Source of the DNA: Bradyrhizobium retamae
GTDB taxonomy: Bacteria > Pseudomonadota > Alphaproteobacteria > Rhizobiales > Xanthobacteraceae
Assembly (NCBI RefSeq): GCF_001440415.1
Contig: NZ_LLYA01000112.1
Location: forward strand, 453,246 to 517,245
Reading direction: 5' to 3'
DNA length: 64,000 nucleotides
The notes beneath the pieces are model-generated. The model was not told where the DNA came from. It saw nothing but the letters and a program-made list of their open reading frames with translations, and did not search any database. Below, piece by piece: positions 1 to 9,417 of the stretch. Within the stretch, counting starts at the first letter, position 1; each line of letters starts with the position of its first letter. The position numbers and the translations under genes are program-made.

Positions 1-920
1 TGCCCGTCCCGTTCGATTGGGGTTACTTCCCGCGCGAAGTGCCGTGCTTCGCACCGGAGCTGCTTGCACAGCTGTGCCACGAGGCCGATCTTCCCGGTAC
101 GCTCGGCAATTTCCATGCATCGGGCACCGAGATCATCGCGAAATTCGGCGACGAACATATCAATTCCGGCAAACCCATTTGCTACACGTCGGCCGATAGC
201 GTCTTTCAGATCGCCGCGCACGAGGCCGCTTTCGGGCTTGAGCGGCTTTACGACGTCTGCCTGATAGCGCGACGATTGGTTGATCCGCTTCGCATTGGAC
301 GTGTCATCGCGCGACCCTTCCTCGGCTCGTCGCAGGATGGTTTTACCCGCACCGGGAACCGCCGCGACTACTCGGTCCCGCCCCCCTGCGCGACCGTGCT
401 CGACCGCGCCACGATGGCAGGTCGTGACGTCCTTACCGTCGGGAAGATCGCCGATATCTTCGCGCACTCCGGCACCGGACGCGTGCTCAAGGCAAACGGC
501 AATGCGGCGTTGTTTGACAGGACGCTGGAGGGAATGGACTTGCTGTCCGACGGCGGGCTGTTGTTCGCGAATTTCATCGATTTCGATACGATCCATGGCC
601 ATCGGCGCGATCCGGCGGGATACGCCGCCGCACTGGAACAGTTCGATGAACGCATCCCTACTATTCGACAGAAGATGCGCGCTGGCGACCTTGTGATCAT
701 CACCGCAGACCATGGTTGCGATCCGACCTGGTGCGGCACCGATCATACGCGTGAGCAGGTCCCCGTATTGCTGTTCGGACCGTTGATCGGATCTGGGTCG
801 ATTGGCCGGCGCCAAACCTTTGCTGACGTCACTGCCGCGGTCGCCGCACATCTGGCGTTGGGCCCGACGCCGACAGGCACGGCACGCGATATGTTGGCTA
901 GCCGACATTTCGCAGCATGA
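1..920 (+). CDS. deoB: Phosphopentomutase, C-terminal part (gene runs in from the left edge)
   Basis: The reading frame is open from base 3 and ends at 920, giving about 305 residues of a family usually near 400, so roughly the first quarter lies outside the window. Phosphopentomutase interconverts ribose/deoxyribose 1- and 5-phosphates in the cytosol and belongs to the alkaline phosphatase superfamily. The metal-binding motifs are visible in order: FDTIHGH, then TADHGCDP, then GTDHTRE, which supply the Asp and His ligands of the two-Mn centre. The cap-domain region ([17 protein letters not shown]) precedes them. A 211-base gap separates it from the sugar-nucleotide genes on the same strand. 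In this context it may feed ribose 1-phosphate into nucleoside or glycan metabolism, but that is inference. The family call is secure. Confidence 0.88.
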   Translation, partial: PVPFDWGYFPREVPCFAPELLAQLCHEADLPGTLGNFHASGTEIIAKFGDEHINSGKPICYTSADSVFQIAAHEAAFGLERLYDVCLIARRLVDPLRIGRVIARPFLGSSQDGFTRTGNRRDYSVPPPCATVLDRATMAGRDVLTVGKIADIFAHSGTGRVLKANGNAALFDRTLEGMDLLSDGGLLFANFIDFDTIHGHRRDPAGYAAALEQFDERIPTIRQKMRAGDLVIITADHGCDPTWCGTDHTREQVPVLLFGPLIGSGSIGRRQTFADVTAAVAAHLALGPTPTGTARDMLASRHFAA

Positions 921-1131
921 CGCTTCAACCGGCGCGCCGACGGAAGGCTGGTTAAGATCGAAAAGGGCAATCACTCCGCCGCTAGCAACACGTCGTTCAC
1001 AAATTCAGGAACAAACATTTTCGTTCGACGTTCGCTCTGAAAACTGGGCCAAACCACCTGGCCGAAGCATTTTCTTTCGACGAACGATTCCGTCTCGCAG
1101 GAACGGCGGCAGCAGACGTTTCGGAGCGACC

Positions 1132-2247
1132 ATGTCAAAACGCGTACTGATCACGGGTGGCGCAGGTTTCATCGGATCCCACATCACCGACCTTCTGCTC
1201 TCATCCGGCTACTCGGTCCGGATTCTGGACAAGCTCGCCGCGCAGGTTCATGGGCAAGGCGCGCACCCGACCTACCTTTCGCGGGACGCCGAGTTGATCG
1301 TCGCAGACGTGTGCGACGCAGATCAGGTCAAGCGCGCCCTCGCCGGTGTGCATGCCGTGATCCATCTCGCGGCCGCCGTCGGTGTTGGTCAGAGCATGTA
1401 CGAAATCATTTCCTATACGACGACGAACGATCTCGGCACCGCCGTACTGCTGCAAGCGCTCGCCGCCCAGCCGGTAGAGAAACTCGTGTGCGCATCCTCG
1501 ATGAGCATCTATGGCGAGGGCCTCGCTCGGCGCGCCGACGGAGAGATCGTCGCGCCGCCGGAACGGCCGATTGAGCAGCTCCGTCGCGGCGGCTGGGACA
1601 TTCTCGACGACGATGGCGCGCCACTAACCCCGTTGCCGACTCCCGAAAGCAAGCCGCCCTCGCTGAGCTCGATCTACGCACTCGGCAAATACAGCCAGGA
1701 GCGGCAGTGCCTGATTATCGGTAAAGCCTACGGCATTCCGACAGTAGCATTGCGATTCTTCAACGTCTACGGACCGCGGCAAGCACTTTCGAATCCATAC
1801 ACCGGCGTGCTGTCGATCTTTGCCTCGCGGCTGCTCAACAACCGCCCGCCCCTGATATTCGAGGACGGCAATCAGTGCCGGGATTTTGTCCACGTGCACG
1901 ACGTCGCGCGCGCCTGCAAACTTGCGCTCGAATGCGAGAACGAGGGCGGAGACGTCTATAATATCGGTTCGGGCGAGCGCCGTTCCATCAGTTCCGTGGC
2001 GCGCGATCTCGCGCGCGTGAGCGGTCGGTCGCATCTCGATCCGCGTGTCACCGGCAAATATCGCGCAGGCGACATCCGTCATTGCTTTGCTGATATCGGC
2101 AAGGCGCGCGACCAGCTTGGCTATGCGCCGCAGGTCGAATTCGAAACGGGTCTGCGCCAGCTCGCCGAATGGCTCGCAGGTCAGGCCGCCGATGATTCGG
2201 TGGAGGCCGCGACACGCGAGCTGGAAGATCGAGGGCTCGTGGCATGA
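1132..2247 (+). CDS. NAD-dependent SDR epimerase, dTDP-L-rhamnose 4-epimerase-like
   Basis: A 371-residue extended short-chain dehydrogenase. The Rossmann motif TGGAGFIG is at residues 8-15 and the catalytic Tyr182-x3-Lys186 lies in IYALGKYSQE, with the Ser region ASSMS near 121-125. The insert RRADGEIV, the segment TPESKPPSLSS and the downstream FFNVYGPRQALSNPY and DFVHVHDVARA are typical of dTDP-L-rhamnose 4-epimerases, which make dTDP-6-deoxy-L-talose, rather than of UDP-galactose epimerases; the substrate is inferred. The frame is open further upstream, but ATG 1132 is chosen because the Rossmann strand starts five codons later. It overlaps the next gene by ATGA, so the two are translationally coupled and it heads a six-gene run. 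Confidence 0.82.
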   Translation: MSKRVLITGGAGFIGSHITDLLLSSGYSVRILDKLAAQVHGQGAHPTYLSRDAELIVADVCDADQVKRALAGVHAVIHLAAAVGVGQSMYEIISYTTTNDLGTAVLLQALAAQPVEKLVCASSMSIYGEGLARRADGEIVAPPERPIEQLRRGGWDILDDDGAPLTPLPTPESKPPSLSSIYALGKYSQERQCLIIGKAYGIPTVALRFFNVYGPRQALSNPYTGVLSIFASRLLNNRPPLIFEDGNQCRDFVHVHDVARACKLALECENEGGDVYNIGSGERRSISSVARDLARVSGRSHLDPRVTGKYRAGDIRHCFADIGKARDQLGYAPQVEFETGLRQLAEWLAGQAADDSVEAATRELEDRGLVA

Positions 2248-3335
2248 ACGTCGCCGGTCCACACATCAAAGGAACCTCGGATCGCGTGCTGGTGACGGGC
2301 GGCTGCGGATTTCTCGGCTGCAACATCGCGGCCGGCCTTGCCGCACGCGGTCGCAGCATAGTAGCGGTTGACAGCCTGTCGCGGCAGGGATCGGAGGAGA
2401 ATGCCGATTGGCTGCGACATCGATTCGGCAACAATGTCGCAATCGAGGTCGCCGACACCCGCGACACCGATGCGATGGATGAGCTGGTCTCTGCGGCCGG
2501 CGCCGTCATGCACCTAGCCGCCCAGGTTGCCGTCACCACAAGCCTCGAGGATCCGATCTCGGATTTCGAGATCAACGGCCGCGGGACGCTCAACGTGCTT
2601 GAAGCGATTCGCCAACGCAATCCGCGCGCGCCCATCGTCTTTGCATCCACCAACAAGGTCTACGGCAAGCTGCTTGACTCGTCCGAGGTTCATCGGGCGG
2701 ACGGCCGCTACGTCCCCGCCGATCCGAAGTTCGCCGACGGTATCGCGGAGGATGCTGCGCTCGACCTCTATAGCCCCTACGGATGCTCGAAAGGGGTGGC
2801 AGATCAGTACGTCCGCGATTACGCGCGCGTGTTCGGCCTGCGGTCGGTCGTGCTGCGCATGAGCTGCATCTACGGCCAGCGGCAGTTCGGCAATGAAGAC
2901 CAGGGCTGGATCGCGCATTTCCTGCTCCAGGCCATTCAGGAGCGACCGATCACGATCTACGGGGACGGCCACCAGGTCCGCGACGCGCTATACGTCGACG
3001 ACGCCGTGAACGCCTGGATCGGGGCGCTCGACAACATCGACAACGTTCGCGGCCGCATTTTCAATTTGGGAGGCGGACCTGCCAACGCGATCAGCCTTCG
3101 GGAATTGCTGGCCCACATCACCGAGCTGCGAGGCAAACGGCCCGAAGTTCGCTTTGAGGCGTGGCGTCCCGGAGACCAGCCCTGGTATGTCTCCAACGTT
3201 CACGCGGTATCGCGCGCGCTCGGTTGGGAGCCGCGCGTTTCGATTCGGCAGGGTCTGCGCCTGATCGAACGTTGGCTGGACCGCCACGTGAGCGGCAACG
3301 CGGCCACCTCCGAGCTACTGGAGGCCGGGCCATGA
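2244..3335 (+). CDS. NAD-dependent SDR epimerase, CDP-paratose 2-epimerase-like
   Basis: A 363-residue extended SDR. The nucleotide motif VTGGCGFLG lies at about residues 17-25 and the catalytic pair Tyr179/Lys183 in SPYGCSKG. The downstream stretches RMSCIYGQRQFG, EDQGWIAHF and YGDGHQVRD and the C-terminal WRPGDQPWYVS are hallmarks of the CDP-paratose 2-epimerase (tyvelose-forming) group. That group reads CDP-sugars in O-antigen synthesis, but the substrate here is not proven. It starts four bases inside the previous gene and ends four bases inside the next, so it belongs to the same transcript. Two different epimerases in tandem suggest two distinct nucleotide sugars are being prepared for the glycosyltransferases that follow. 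Confidence 0.82.
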   Translation: MNVAGPHIKGTSDRVLVTGGCGFLGCNIAAGLAARGRSIVAVDSLSRQGSEENADWLRHRFGNNVAIEVADTRDTDAMDELVSAAGAVMHLAAQVAVTTSLEDPISDFEINGRGTLNVLEAIRQRNPRAPIVFASTNKVYGKLLDSSEVHRADGRYVPADPKFADGIAEDAALDLYSPYGCSKGVADQYVRDYARVFGLRSVVLRMSCIYGQRQFGNEDQGWIAHFLLQAIQERPITIYGDGHQVRDALYVDDAVNAWIGALDNIDNVRGRIFNLGGGPANAISLRELLAHITELRGKRPEVRFEAWRPGDQPWYVSNVHAVSRALGWEPRVSIRQGLRLIERWLDRHVSGNAATSELLEAGP

Positions 3336-4480
3336 CGCCGCCACAGGGTCGAGCACTGCGTATATTGATGACCGCCGACGCCGTCGGCGGGGTGTGGATC
3401 TACGCCTCGACCTTGGCGCGGGCTCTGTGTCGAAAGGGATTCGAGGTCGTTCTGGTGACGCTCGGCCCCGAACCACGGGGCGATCAGCTTGATGCCGTCA
3501 CGGGCATTTCAGGGCTGACGCTCGAGATCACCGATCTTGCCCTTGAATGGATCGATCCGGAAGGCCTGGATAGCGAACGTGCCGCCGACCGGCTGGCATC
3601 GATCGAACGCCGTGTGCAGCCGGATGTCGTGCACCTCAACAGCTATCGCGAGGCGATGTACGAATGGCGTTCTCCCGTCGTCGTGGTTGCCCATTCCTGC
3701 GTACGGTCCTGGTGGCACGCCTGTCGCGACGAAGAGCCTACCGAGCCACGGTGGCTGGAATACATGGCGCATGTGCATGCCGGTCTCGCTGCCGCGGACC
3801 GATGGGTGGCGCCGACGGGCGCGTTCCGTGACACGATCTCTCGGCTGTATCGGCCCGGCAGTCGCGGGCTGGCAATCTGGAACGGGATCGTACCCTACCC
3901 TTCTCGCGCAAGAAAGCAGCCCTTCATTCTGGCAGCCGGGCGACAATGGGATGAGGCGAAGAATCTGTCGGTATTGGGCGATATCGCACCAGGCGTGCCA
4001 TGGCCCATTCACACGATCGGAGCCACCAGCGTTGGTAGCGACAACGCCTCGGCCGCAGCTTTGCCTCACAGCGAGGGATTGCGCGAACTATCTCACGACG
4101 CACTATTGGAAACCATGCAGCGCGCTTCCATCCTGGCATCGCCGGCCGTCTACGAGCCGTTCGGTCTGGCTGTTCTGGAAGCGGCGGCAGCGGGCTGTGC
4201 CCTCGTATTGTCGGATATCGATAGCTTTCGCGAGCTGTGGGACGAAGCGGCGCTGTTCGTGGATGCGCGCGACAAGGCCGAGTGGCAGGCCGCGCTCGCC
4301 TCGTTGACGCGCAATGAAGCGTTGCGTGAGGAACTGCAGCACCGGGCGGCGCGGCGGGCGCGGCGCTACTCGCTGCGCGAAACGGTGTCTGCCTACATCG
4401 AGCTGTACGAGGATATTTCCTCTGGCGGACGCACGATTAAGCGGAAGCCACACCCAAATTCGGCCGAGGCACGGCTATGA
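3332..4480 (+). CDS. GT4-family glycosyltransferase
   Basis: A 382-residue GT-B fold enzyme. The N-terminal strand has the acceptor-side motif DAVGGVWIYA (about residues 16-25) typical of GT4 retaining glycosyltransferases. The C-terminal half has the nucleotide-sugar signature SPAVYEPFGLAVLEAAAAG, containing the E-x7-E pair of GT4 enzymes. No signal peptide or membrane segment is seen, so it should act at the cytosolic face of the inner membrane. ATG 3332 is chosen because it overlaps the previous stop (ATGA) and directly precedes the first beta strand; a longer frame from 3161 would lie inside the upstream gene. It ends with an ATGA overlap with the next gene. Donor and acceptor cannot be read from the sequence. 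Confidence 0.85.
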   Translation: MTPPQGRALRILMTADAVGGVWIYASTLARALCRKGFEVVLVTLGPEPRGDQLDAVTGISGLTLEITDLALEWIDPEGLDSERAADRLASIERRVQPDVVHLNSYREAMYEWRSPVVVVAHSCVRSWWHACRDEEPTEPRWLEYMAHVHAGLAAADRWVAPTGAFRDTISRLYRPGSRGLAIWNGIVPYPSRARKQPFILAAGRQWDEAKNLSVLGDIAPGVPWPIHTIGATSVGSDNASAAALPHSEGLRELSHDALLETMQRASILASPAVYEPFGLAVLEAAAAGCALVLSDIDSFRELWDEAALFVDARDKAEWQAALASLTRNEALREELQHRAARRARRYSLRETVSAYIELYEDISSGGRTIKRKPHPNSAEARL

Positions 4481-5619
4481 ACTTCGTGATGTTCTATCAT
4501 TCGTTTCTGTCATGCTGGAATCACGGCAACGCCCATTTCCTGCGCGGAATTGTCCGCGAACTGCTCCACCTTGGACATCAGGTTACGGTTTACGAACCGT
4601 ATGACGGCTGGAGCCGGCTCAACGCGATGCAGGACGGAGGCGACGAAAGTCTGCGTGAAGCGTCTTCGCTGGTGTCGGGTGCGGTGTTGCGAAGCTACGA
4701 TCCGGCAAGGCTCGACCTCGACGAGGCATTGGATCAGGCTGATGTGGTGCTGGCTCACGAATGGAATGAGCCATCGCTGATCGAAGCACTCGGCAAGAAG
4801 CGACGAGACGGCGGACAATTTATCTTGTTGTTTCACGATACACACCATCGCGCCGCGACGGCCGCACACCAGATCGCCCATTTCCGGCTTGTCGATTACG
4901 ATGCGATTCTCGCCTTCGGCGAGGTGCTGCGCCAGGTCTACCAGCGCCTCGGGTGGGGACGTCGGGCTTTCACCTGGCACGAAGCCGCCGATGTCGCTCT
5001 GTTCCGGCCTCAAGCGCGCGTCGCCACCGAGGCCGACCTGGTATGGATCGGAAACTGGGGCGACGACGAGCGCGATCGCGAACTGCAGGAGTTTCTTGTC
5101 GGGCCGGTCGTGCGGACCGGCATTAGTGCCCGCATATTCGGAGTCCGCTATCCCGCAGACGTACGCGAACGACTGCAGGTGGCCGGAATCGATTTTCGCG
5201 GCTGGCTTCCCAATCATCGTGTACCCGATGCTTTTGGGCGCGCGCGCGTTACCATGCACGTGCCCCGCCGGCCCTATGTCGCCGCGCTTCCCGGCATTCC
5301 TACCATCCGGGTATTCGAGGCCCTCGCCTGCGCAATCCCGCTCATCAGCGCGCCGTGGGATGATACGGAGGCACTGTTTCCGCCGGATAGTTACATCAAG
5401 GTGAAAGACGGCGAGACGGTAGCCGCAGCGCTGCGAACATTCGTGCGGGACGGCGCGTTTGCCGCGGAAACGGCGCAGAGAGGTCTGCGCGCGATCCGTT
5501 CGCGCCACACCTGTGCGCATCGCGTGCATGAACTGCTCGCCATCGTGGCCGAATTGGGGGCGAAAATCACGCAACCACGCGCCGACACACGCGCCGCAAC
5601 CGAACGGACCGTCGCATGA
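4477..5619 (+). CDS. CgeB-like glycosyltransferase, copy 1 of 3
   Basis: A 380-residue soluble protein, first of three tandem related proteins. It starts with a short strand followed by a WNHGNAHF motif near residue 13, the place where its two neighbours have WNGAATYY and WGNGHATTY. The C-terminal half holds IPTIRVFEALACAIPLIS followed by an Asp-containing W-D-D-T segment. This layout (N-terminal W-N-G block, C-terminal R-x-F-E-A-x-A block then a W-D/G segment) is that of the CgeB/GT-B family of predicted glycosyltransferases, related to the Bacillus spore-surface protein CgeB. It is coupled to both neighbours by ATGA overlaps. This copy is the most divergent of the three. Confidence 0.75.
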   Translation: MNFVMFYHSFLSCWNHGNAHFLRGIVRELLHLGHQVTVYEPYDGWSRLNAMQDGGDESLREASSLVSGAVLRSYDPARLDLDEALDQADVVLAHEWNEPSLIEALGKKRRDGGQFILLFHDTHHRAATAAHQIAHFRLVDYDAILAFGEVLRQVYQRLGWGRRAFTWHEAADVALFRPQARVATEADLVWIGNWGDDERDRELQEFLVGPVVRTGISARIFGVRYPADVRERLQVAGIDFRGWLPNHRVPDAFGRARVTMHVPRRPYVAALPGIPTIRVFEALACAIPLISAPWDDTEALFPPDSYIKVKDGETVAAALRTFVRDGAFAAETAQRGLRAIRSRHTCAHRVHELLAIVAELGAKITQPRADTRAATERTVA

Positions 5620-6707
5620 GGATCGCATTTTTCGGATCGAGCCTGGTGTCGTCGTACTGGAACGGAGCCGCGACCTACTATCGCGGCTTGCTCAAGGCGC
5701 TTGCCGCGCTGGGCCAGGAGATCACATTCTACGAGCCGGATGCGTTCGACCGTCAGCGGCATCGGGACATTCCGGACCCGGACTGGGCGCGCGTGGTGGT
5801 GTATCCTGCAACGGAAGATGGATGGCGGCATGCGATCGAAGAAGCAACGCGCGGCGCCGACCTGATCGTAAAGGCAAGCGGCGTCGGCGTATTCGATGAG
5901 GCGCTCGATCTGGCGATAGTCGATCTCGCTAGTGCCAGGCTGATGACGATCTACTGGGATGTCGATGCTCCGGCAACACTTGAGAGCATGGCCGCCGATA
6001 ACAACCATCACCTTCGCCTCGCGATTGCTCGCTACGATCTGGTCCTGACCTATGGGGGCGGAGATCCGGTGGTTCAGACCTATCGCAAATTCGGCGCACG
6101 CCAATGCGTCCCGATCTACAACGCCGTTGACCCGGATACCCATCACCCCGTTACGCCGCGGCCCGACTACGCGGGCGACCTCAGTTTTCTGGGCAACCGC
6201 TTGCCGGACCGCGAGGCCAGGGTCGAGGAATTCTTCCTCCGGCCCGCGCAAATGCTTCCCAAGCGCCGTTTCCTGCTTGGGGGAGCGGGATGGGAAAGCA
6301 AGCCGGTGCCGGCCAACGTCACGATCGCAGGCCACGTCGGCAGCGGCGCTCATAACGCCTTCTTTTGCTCGGGATCGGCCACACTGAACATCAATCGCGA
6401 GAGCATGGCGCGGTTCGGCTTTTCACCGCCGACCCGCATCTTCGAAGCGGCCGGCGCCGGCGCCTGCATACTTACCGACGCATGGGACGGCATCGACGAG
6501 TTCCTTGCGCCGGACCAGGAGATTCTCCTGGTCAAGAGCGCCGAGGACGTGGTCCGAACGATCGAGACCCTGACACCGGAACGCGCGCGGCGGATCGGCG
6601 AGGCGGCGCGCAGGCACGTTCTCGACCAACACACCTACATCCAGCGGGCAGCGCAAGTCATGAAGGTCATGAACCTCGCAACGAACGGCAAAGAGGCGGC
6701 GGAATGA
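5616..6707 (+). CDS. CgeB-like glycosyltransferase, copy 2 of 3
   Basis: A 363-residue soluble GT-B type protein. It has the N-terminal YWNGAATYYRGL block near residue 14, a central IYWDVDAPATLE segment, a YGGGDPVVQTY turn, and the C-terminal PPTRIFEAAGAGACILTD block followed by WDGIDEF. The same order of blocks occurs in the next gene (FYDIDTPVTIS, FTGGPTLQ, SVRLFEAAACGVPVIS, WPGIDDFF), so the two are clear paralogues. The IDEF/IDDF acidic patch after the nucleotide-binding region is a hallmark of the CgeB group. Start and stop overlap the neighbours by four bases each. Function is inferred to be transfer of a sugar onto a surface glycan or glycolipid. Confidence 0.78.
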   Translation: MRIAFFGSSLVSSYWNGAATYYRGLLKALAALGQEITFYEPDAFDRQRHRDIPDPDWARVVVYPATEDGWRHAIEEATRGADLIVKASGVGVFDEALDLAIVDLASARLMTIYWDVDAPATLESMAADNNHHLRLAIARYDLVLTYGGGDPVVQTYRKFGARQCVPIYNAVDPDTHHPVTPRPDYAGDLSFLGNRLPDREARVEEFFLRPAQMLPKRRFLLGGAGWESKPVPANVTIAGHVGSGAHNAFFCSGSATLNINRESMARFGFSPPTRIFEAAGAGACILTDAWDGIDEFLAPDQEILLVKSAEDVVRTIETLTPERARRIGEAARRHVLDQHTYIQRAAQVMKVMNLATNGKEAAE

Positions 6708-7816
6708 AGCTCGACATTGTGATGTTCGGACTTTCGATCACTTCGTCATGGGGCAATGGCCATGCCACCACCTACCGCGCGCTGACCAAGGCGCTTGCTG
6801 CGCGCGGCCACCGCATCACGTTTCTCGAGCGCGACGTGCCCTGGTATCGTGACAATCGGGACTTGCGAAGTGCGCCATATTGCCGGATCAAACTCTATGA
6901 TTCATTGAGGCGCGTATCTCAGCAATACGGCGCGATGGTCGCCGGCGCCGACGTTGTCGTGCTCGGCTCCTTCGTTCCGGACGGCATCGCGCTTGGCGAC
7001 TGGATTACGAGCACTGCCCGCGGCGTTACCATCTTCTACGACATCGATACTCCGGTGACGATTAGCAAGCTGACCGACAACAGCGCGGAATACATCAGTC
7101 CGTCGCTGATTCCGCGCTTCAACATGTATCTCTCGTTCACCGGCGGCCCGACGCTGCAATTGATCAAGGGCATCTATGGCAGCCCGCGAGCCTACGCGCT
7201 GTATTGCGCGGCGGACGTCAACATTCACAAGCCGGTCGAGGTGCCGAAGCAGTGGATGCTGGGTTACATCGGCACTTACAGCGAAGACCGCCAACCGTTG
7301 CTCGAGCAGCTCTTGATCGAGCCCGCTCGCCGGCTCCCAGAACATCGCTTCGTCGTCGTCGGACCGCAATATCCGGGCACGTTGAACTGGCCGGCGAACG
7401 TCGAATATATTGAGCATCTGCCGCCTGGCGCACATTCTAAATTCTATTGCAGCCTTCATTATGCGCTGAACTTGACCCGGCAGCACATGGCGGCGGCAGG
7501 CTATTCGCCCAGCGTTCGCTTGTTCGAGGCGGCGGCGTGCGGCGTGCCGGTTATCAGCGACATCTGGCCAGGCATCGATGACTTCTTTACGCCGGAGGAT
7601 GAGATTCTTCTCGCCGCCGACAGCGACGACGTCGTCAAGATTCTGTCCGGCACGTCCGAAATCCGACGGCGCGCCCTTGCAGCCGCCGCGCGCGATCGCG
7701 CGCTCAAGAGTCACACCGCCGAAAATCGCGCGCTCGAATTCGAGCGATACGTAAGGGAGGTGATCGACCGTCCTGCCCGCATAGCGCCCATCGAAGCCGT
7801 ACGGGCGCGGGTATAG
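6704..7816 (+). CDS. CgeB-like glycosyltransferase, copy 3 of 3
   Basis: A 370-residue soluble protein, last of the translationally coupled chain. ATG 6704 overlaps the previous stop by ATGA; the frame is open further upstream but only inside the preceding gene. The blocks in order are WGNGHATTYRAL (about residue 16), FYDIDTPVTISK (about 120), SFTGGPTL (about 145), GYIGTYSEDRQP (about 187), SVRLFEAAACGVPVIS (about 268) and WPGIDDFF. These match copy 2 closely and copy 1 loosely. A 226-base intergenic region with a candidate stress promoter separates it from the UDP-xylose synthase gene, so the operon probably ends here. Confidence 0.78.
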   Translation: MKLDIVMFGLSITSSWGNGHATTYRALTKALAARGHRITFLERDVPWYRDNRDLRSAPYCRIKLYDSLRRVSQQYGAMVAGADVVVLGSFVPDGIALGDWITSTARGVTIFYDIDTPVTISKLTDNSAEYISPSLIPRFNMYLSFTGGPTLQLIKGIYGSPRAYALYCAADVNIHKPVEVPKQWMLGYIGTYSEDRQPLLEQLLIEPARRLPEHRFVVVGPQYPGTLNWPANVEYIEHLPPGAHSKFYCSLHYALNLTRQHMAAAGYSPSVRLFEAAACGVPVISDIWPGIDDFFTPEDEILLAADSDDVVKILSGTSEIRRRALAAAARDRALKSHTAENRALEFERYVREVIDRPARIAPIEAVRARV

Positions 7817-7926
7817 CCATCTGATCGCGCGATTCCGGGTATTGCGGTGTCGCCACAATGTCCGATGCGCAGCAATACGAGCGCTTGAAAATCCGATCCC
7901 ACCGAACATCCAATCATTTTCTGAAA

Positions 7927-7951
7927 GGAACAGTCGCACGCAATAATTGTT
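7927..7951 (+). promoter_or_regulatory. Candidate EcfG-type promoter for the UDP-xylose synthase gene
   Basis: GGAAC at 7927-7931, 16 bases, then TGTT at 7948-7951. This matches the general-stress sigma factor pattern GGAAC-N16/17-CGTT with one change. It lies about 92 bases before the ATG at 8043. Read by eye only. Confidence 0.5.
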
Positions 7952-8042
7952 TGTACCTTGTGGTAGCCGGTTTCGTGAAAGCGGGACGCGTTAGACACGC
8001 GGATCACCCACCGGCACGAGTGAACAGAGGAAAGGAAGTAAA

Positions 8043-9092
8043 ATGGGCTCCGCCACAAAACTGAACATTGTGGTTACGGGAGGCGCCGGCTTCGTCGGCT
8101 CACACTTGTGTGATCGACTTATCCAACAGGGTCATCGCGTGTACTGCGTCGATAATCTTCTCACAGGATCGTTCTCGAATGTTCGGCCGTTGATCAACCA
8201 TCCGGATTTCGAATTCATCGAGCACGACATTCGCGATACGCTGGAAATAGCCGGACGGATCGATCGCATCTACAATCTGGCGTGCCCCGCTTCTCCGCGC
8301 CATTATCAGCGCGATCCGATCGGCACGTTGCAGACATGCGTTGTCGGTGCTGGCAATATGGTCGAGCTCGCGCGCGAGAAGCAGGCACGCGCGCTTCAGG
8401 CCTCGACCAGCGAAGTATATGGCGACCCGGACATTCATCCGCAGCCGGAGAGTTACCTGGGGAACGTCAACCCGATTGGGCCCCGCGCCTGCTACGATGA
8501 AGGCAAGCGCGCTGCGGAGACGATCTTCTTCGACAGCCGTCGCATTCACGGTATTCCGATCAAGGTCGCGCGCATCTTCAACACCTATGGTCCACGCATG
8601 TTGCAGAACGACGGCCGCATCATTTCCAATTTTATCGTTCAGGCGCTCAAGGGCGATCCCATCACCATCTATGGCGACGGCTCCCAGACCCGTTCCTTTT
8701 GCTACATTGACGATCTGCTTGCCGGTCTCCAGCTCCTGATGGAGACTCCACCGGAGATCACCGGTCCATTCAATCTCGGCAATCCCCATGAGCAGACGAT
8801 CAGGCAGATCGCCGATCTCGTCGTTGCCCAAACGGGCTCGAAATCCCCGATCGAACATCATCCCCTACCCGAGGACGACCCCAAGCGGCGCCAGCCTGTC
8901 ATTTCCCGTGCGCGAGATGCGCTGGGCTGGAGCCCTCGGGTCACTCTTGACGAAGGCCTGCGCGCAACCATCAACTACTTTTCGCTGAAGCTCTTCACCA
9001 GGGAGAACATGTCTGCTCCGAAGCCGCCCAGGGTACGCGCTCAGATCAACCCTCGGGCCGGCATGGGAGCGCGGCGCGAGTTCATCCGATGA
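8043..9092 (+). CDS. UDP-glucuronate decarboxylase (UDP-xylose synthase)
   Basis: A 349-residue extended SDR that would convert UDP-glucuronate to UDP-xylose. The NAD motif GGAGFVG is at 13-19. The family-specific [13 protein letters not shown] follows at 77-89, then [14 protein letters not shown], and the catalytic Tyr151-x3-Lys155 in [24 protein letters not shown] is also diagnostic of this family. A purine-rich ribosome site (GAGGAAAGGAAG) sits just before ATG 8043. The last 30 residues beyond LKLFTREN are basic and unlike the compact family C-terminus. The gene has its own intergenic region and a candidate stress promoter. It plausibly supplies UDP-xylose to the glycosyltransferases upstream. 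Confidence 0.9.
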   Translation: MGSATKLNIVVTGGAGFVGSHLCDRLIQQGHRVYCVDNLLTGSFSNVRPLINHPDFEFIEHDIRDTLEIAGRIDRIYNLACPASPRHYQRDPIGTLQTCVVGAGNMVELAREKQARALQASTSEVYGDPDIHPQPESYLGNVNPIGPRACYDEGKRAAETIFFDSRRIHGIPIKVARIFNTYGPRMLQNDGRIISNFIVQALKGDPITIYGDGSQTRSFCYIDDLLAGLQLLMETPPEITGPFNLGNPHEQTIRQIADLVVAQTGSKSPIEHHPLPEDDPKRRQPVISRARDALGWSPRVTLDEGLRATINYFSLKLFTRENMSAPKPPRVRAQINPRAGMGARREFIR

Positions 9093-9137
9093 CGCGCGTA
9101 ACGCCGGACAAGAGCGCGACCGCGGCCGCAGCCATAC

Positions 9138-9417
9138 TCACCGCGAATAGAGGTAGGTCGCTACATCGCGCGCCTCGGCTTCGAAGATTCCGGTCGCAGG
9201 CATTGCCGACCGCGGCGAGAACGCCTGTGGCGAGACAATCCACCGCACCAATGCGTCCGGCGAGTTCGGTACCACACCTCCGACATAGACGCGCCGCCTG
9301 ATACCGGCGAGCGAACTTCCGACCTGGCCATCGCCGCCGGGAATTCCTGGAATGACGTGGCACCCCGCGCAACCGTACCGCCGGATAATGGCCGGCGCTC
9401 GCGCCGGATCGCCGTGT
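9138..9417 (-). pseudogene. Cytochrome c, C-terminal fragment truncated by a transposase relic
   Basis: Read on the minus strand, a frame ending at the TGA at 9138-9140 encodes about 92 residues with a heme-attachment motif CAGCH inside YGCAGCHVIPGIPGG. The axial-ligand region SAMPATGIFEAEARDV and the ending ATYLYSR follow. The upstream GDPARA segment is typical of cytochromes c placed after a spacer. The frame does not begin with a start codon: at about 9414 the sequence passes directly into transposase coding sequence on the same strand. It is therefore the surviving 3' end of a cytochrome c gene whose 5' part was lost. It ends about 45 bases beyond the end of the converging UDP-xylose synthase gene. 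Confidence 0.65.

Noticed and set aside
4510..7939. Long minus-strand open frames (about 372 and 345 codons) opposite the glycosyltransferase genes
   Set aside because: They are exact antisense shadows of well-recognised plus-strand genes, have no family motifs, and lack ribosome sites.
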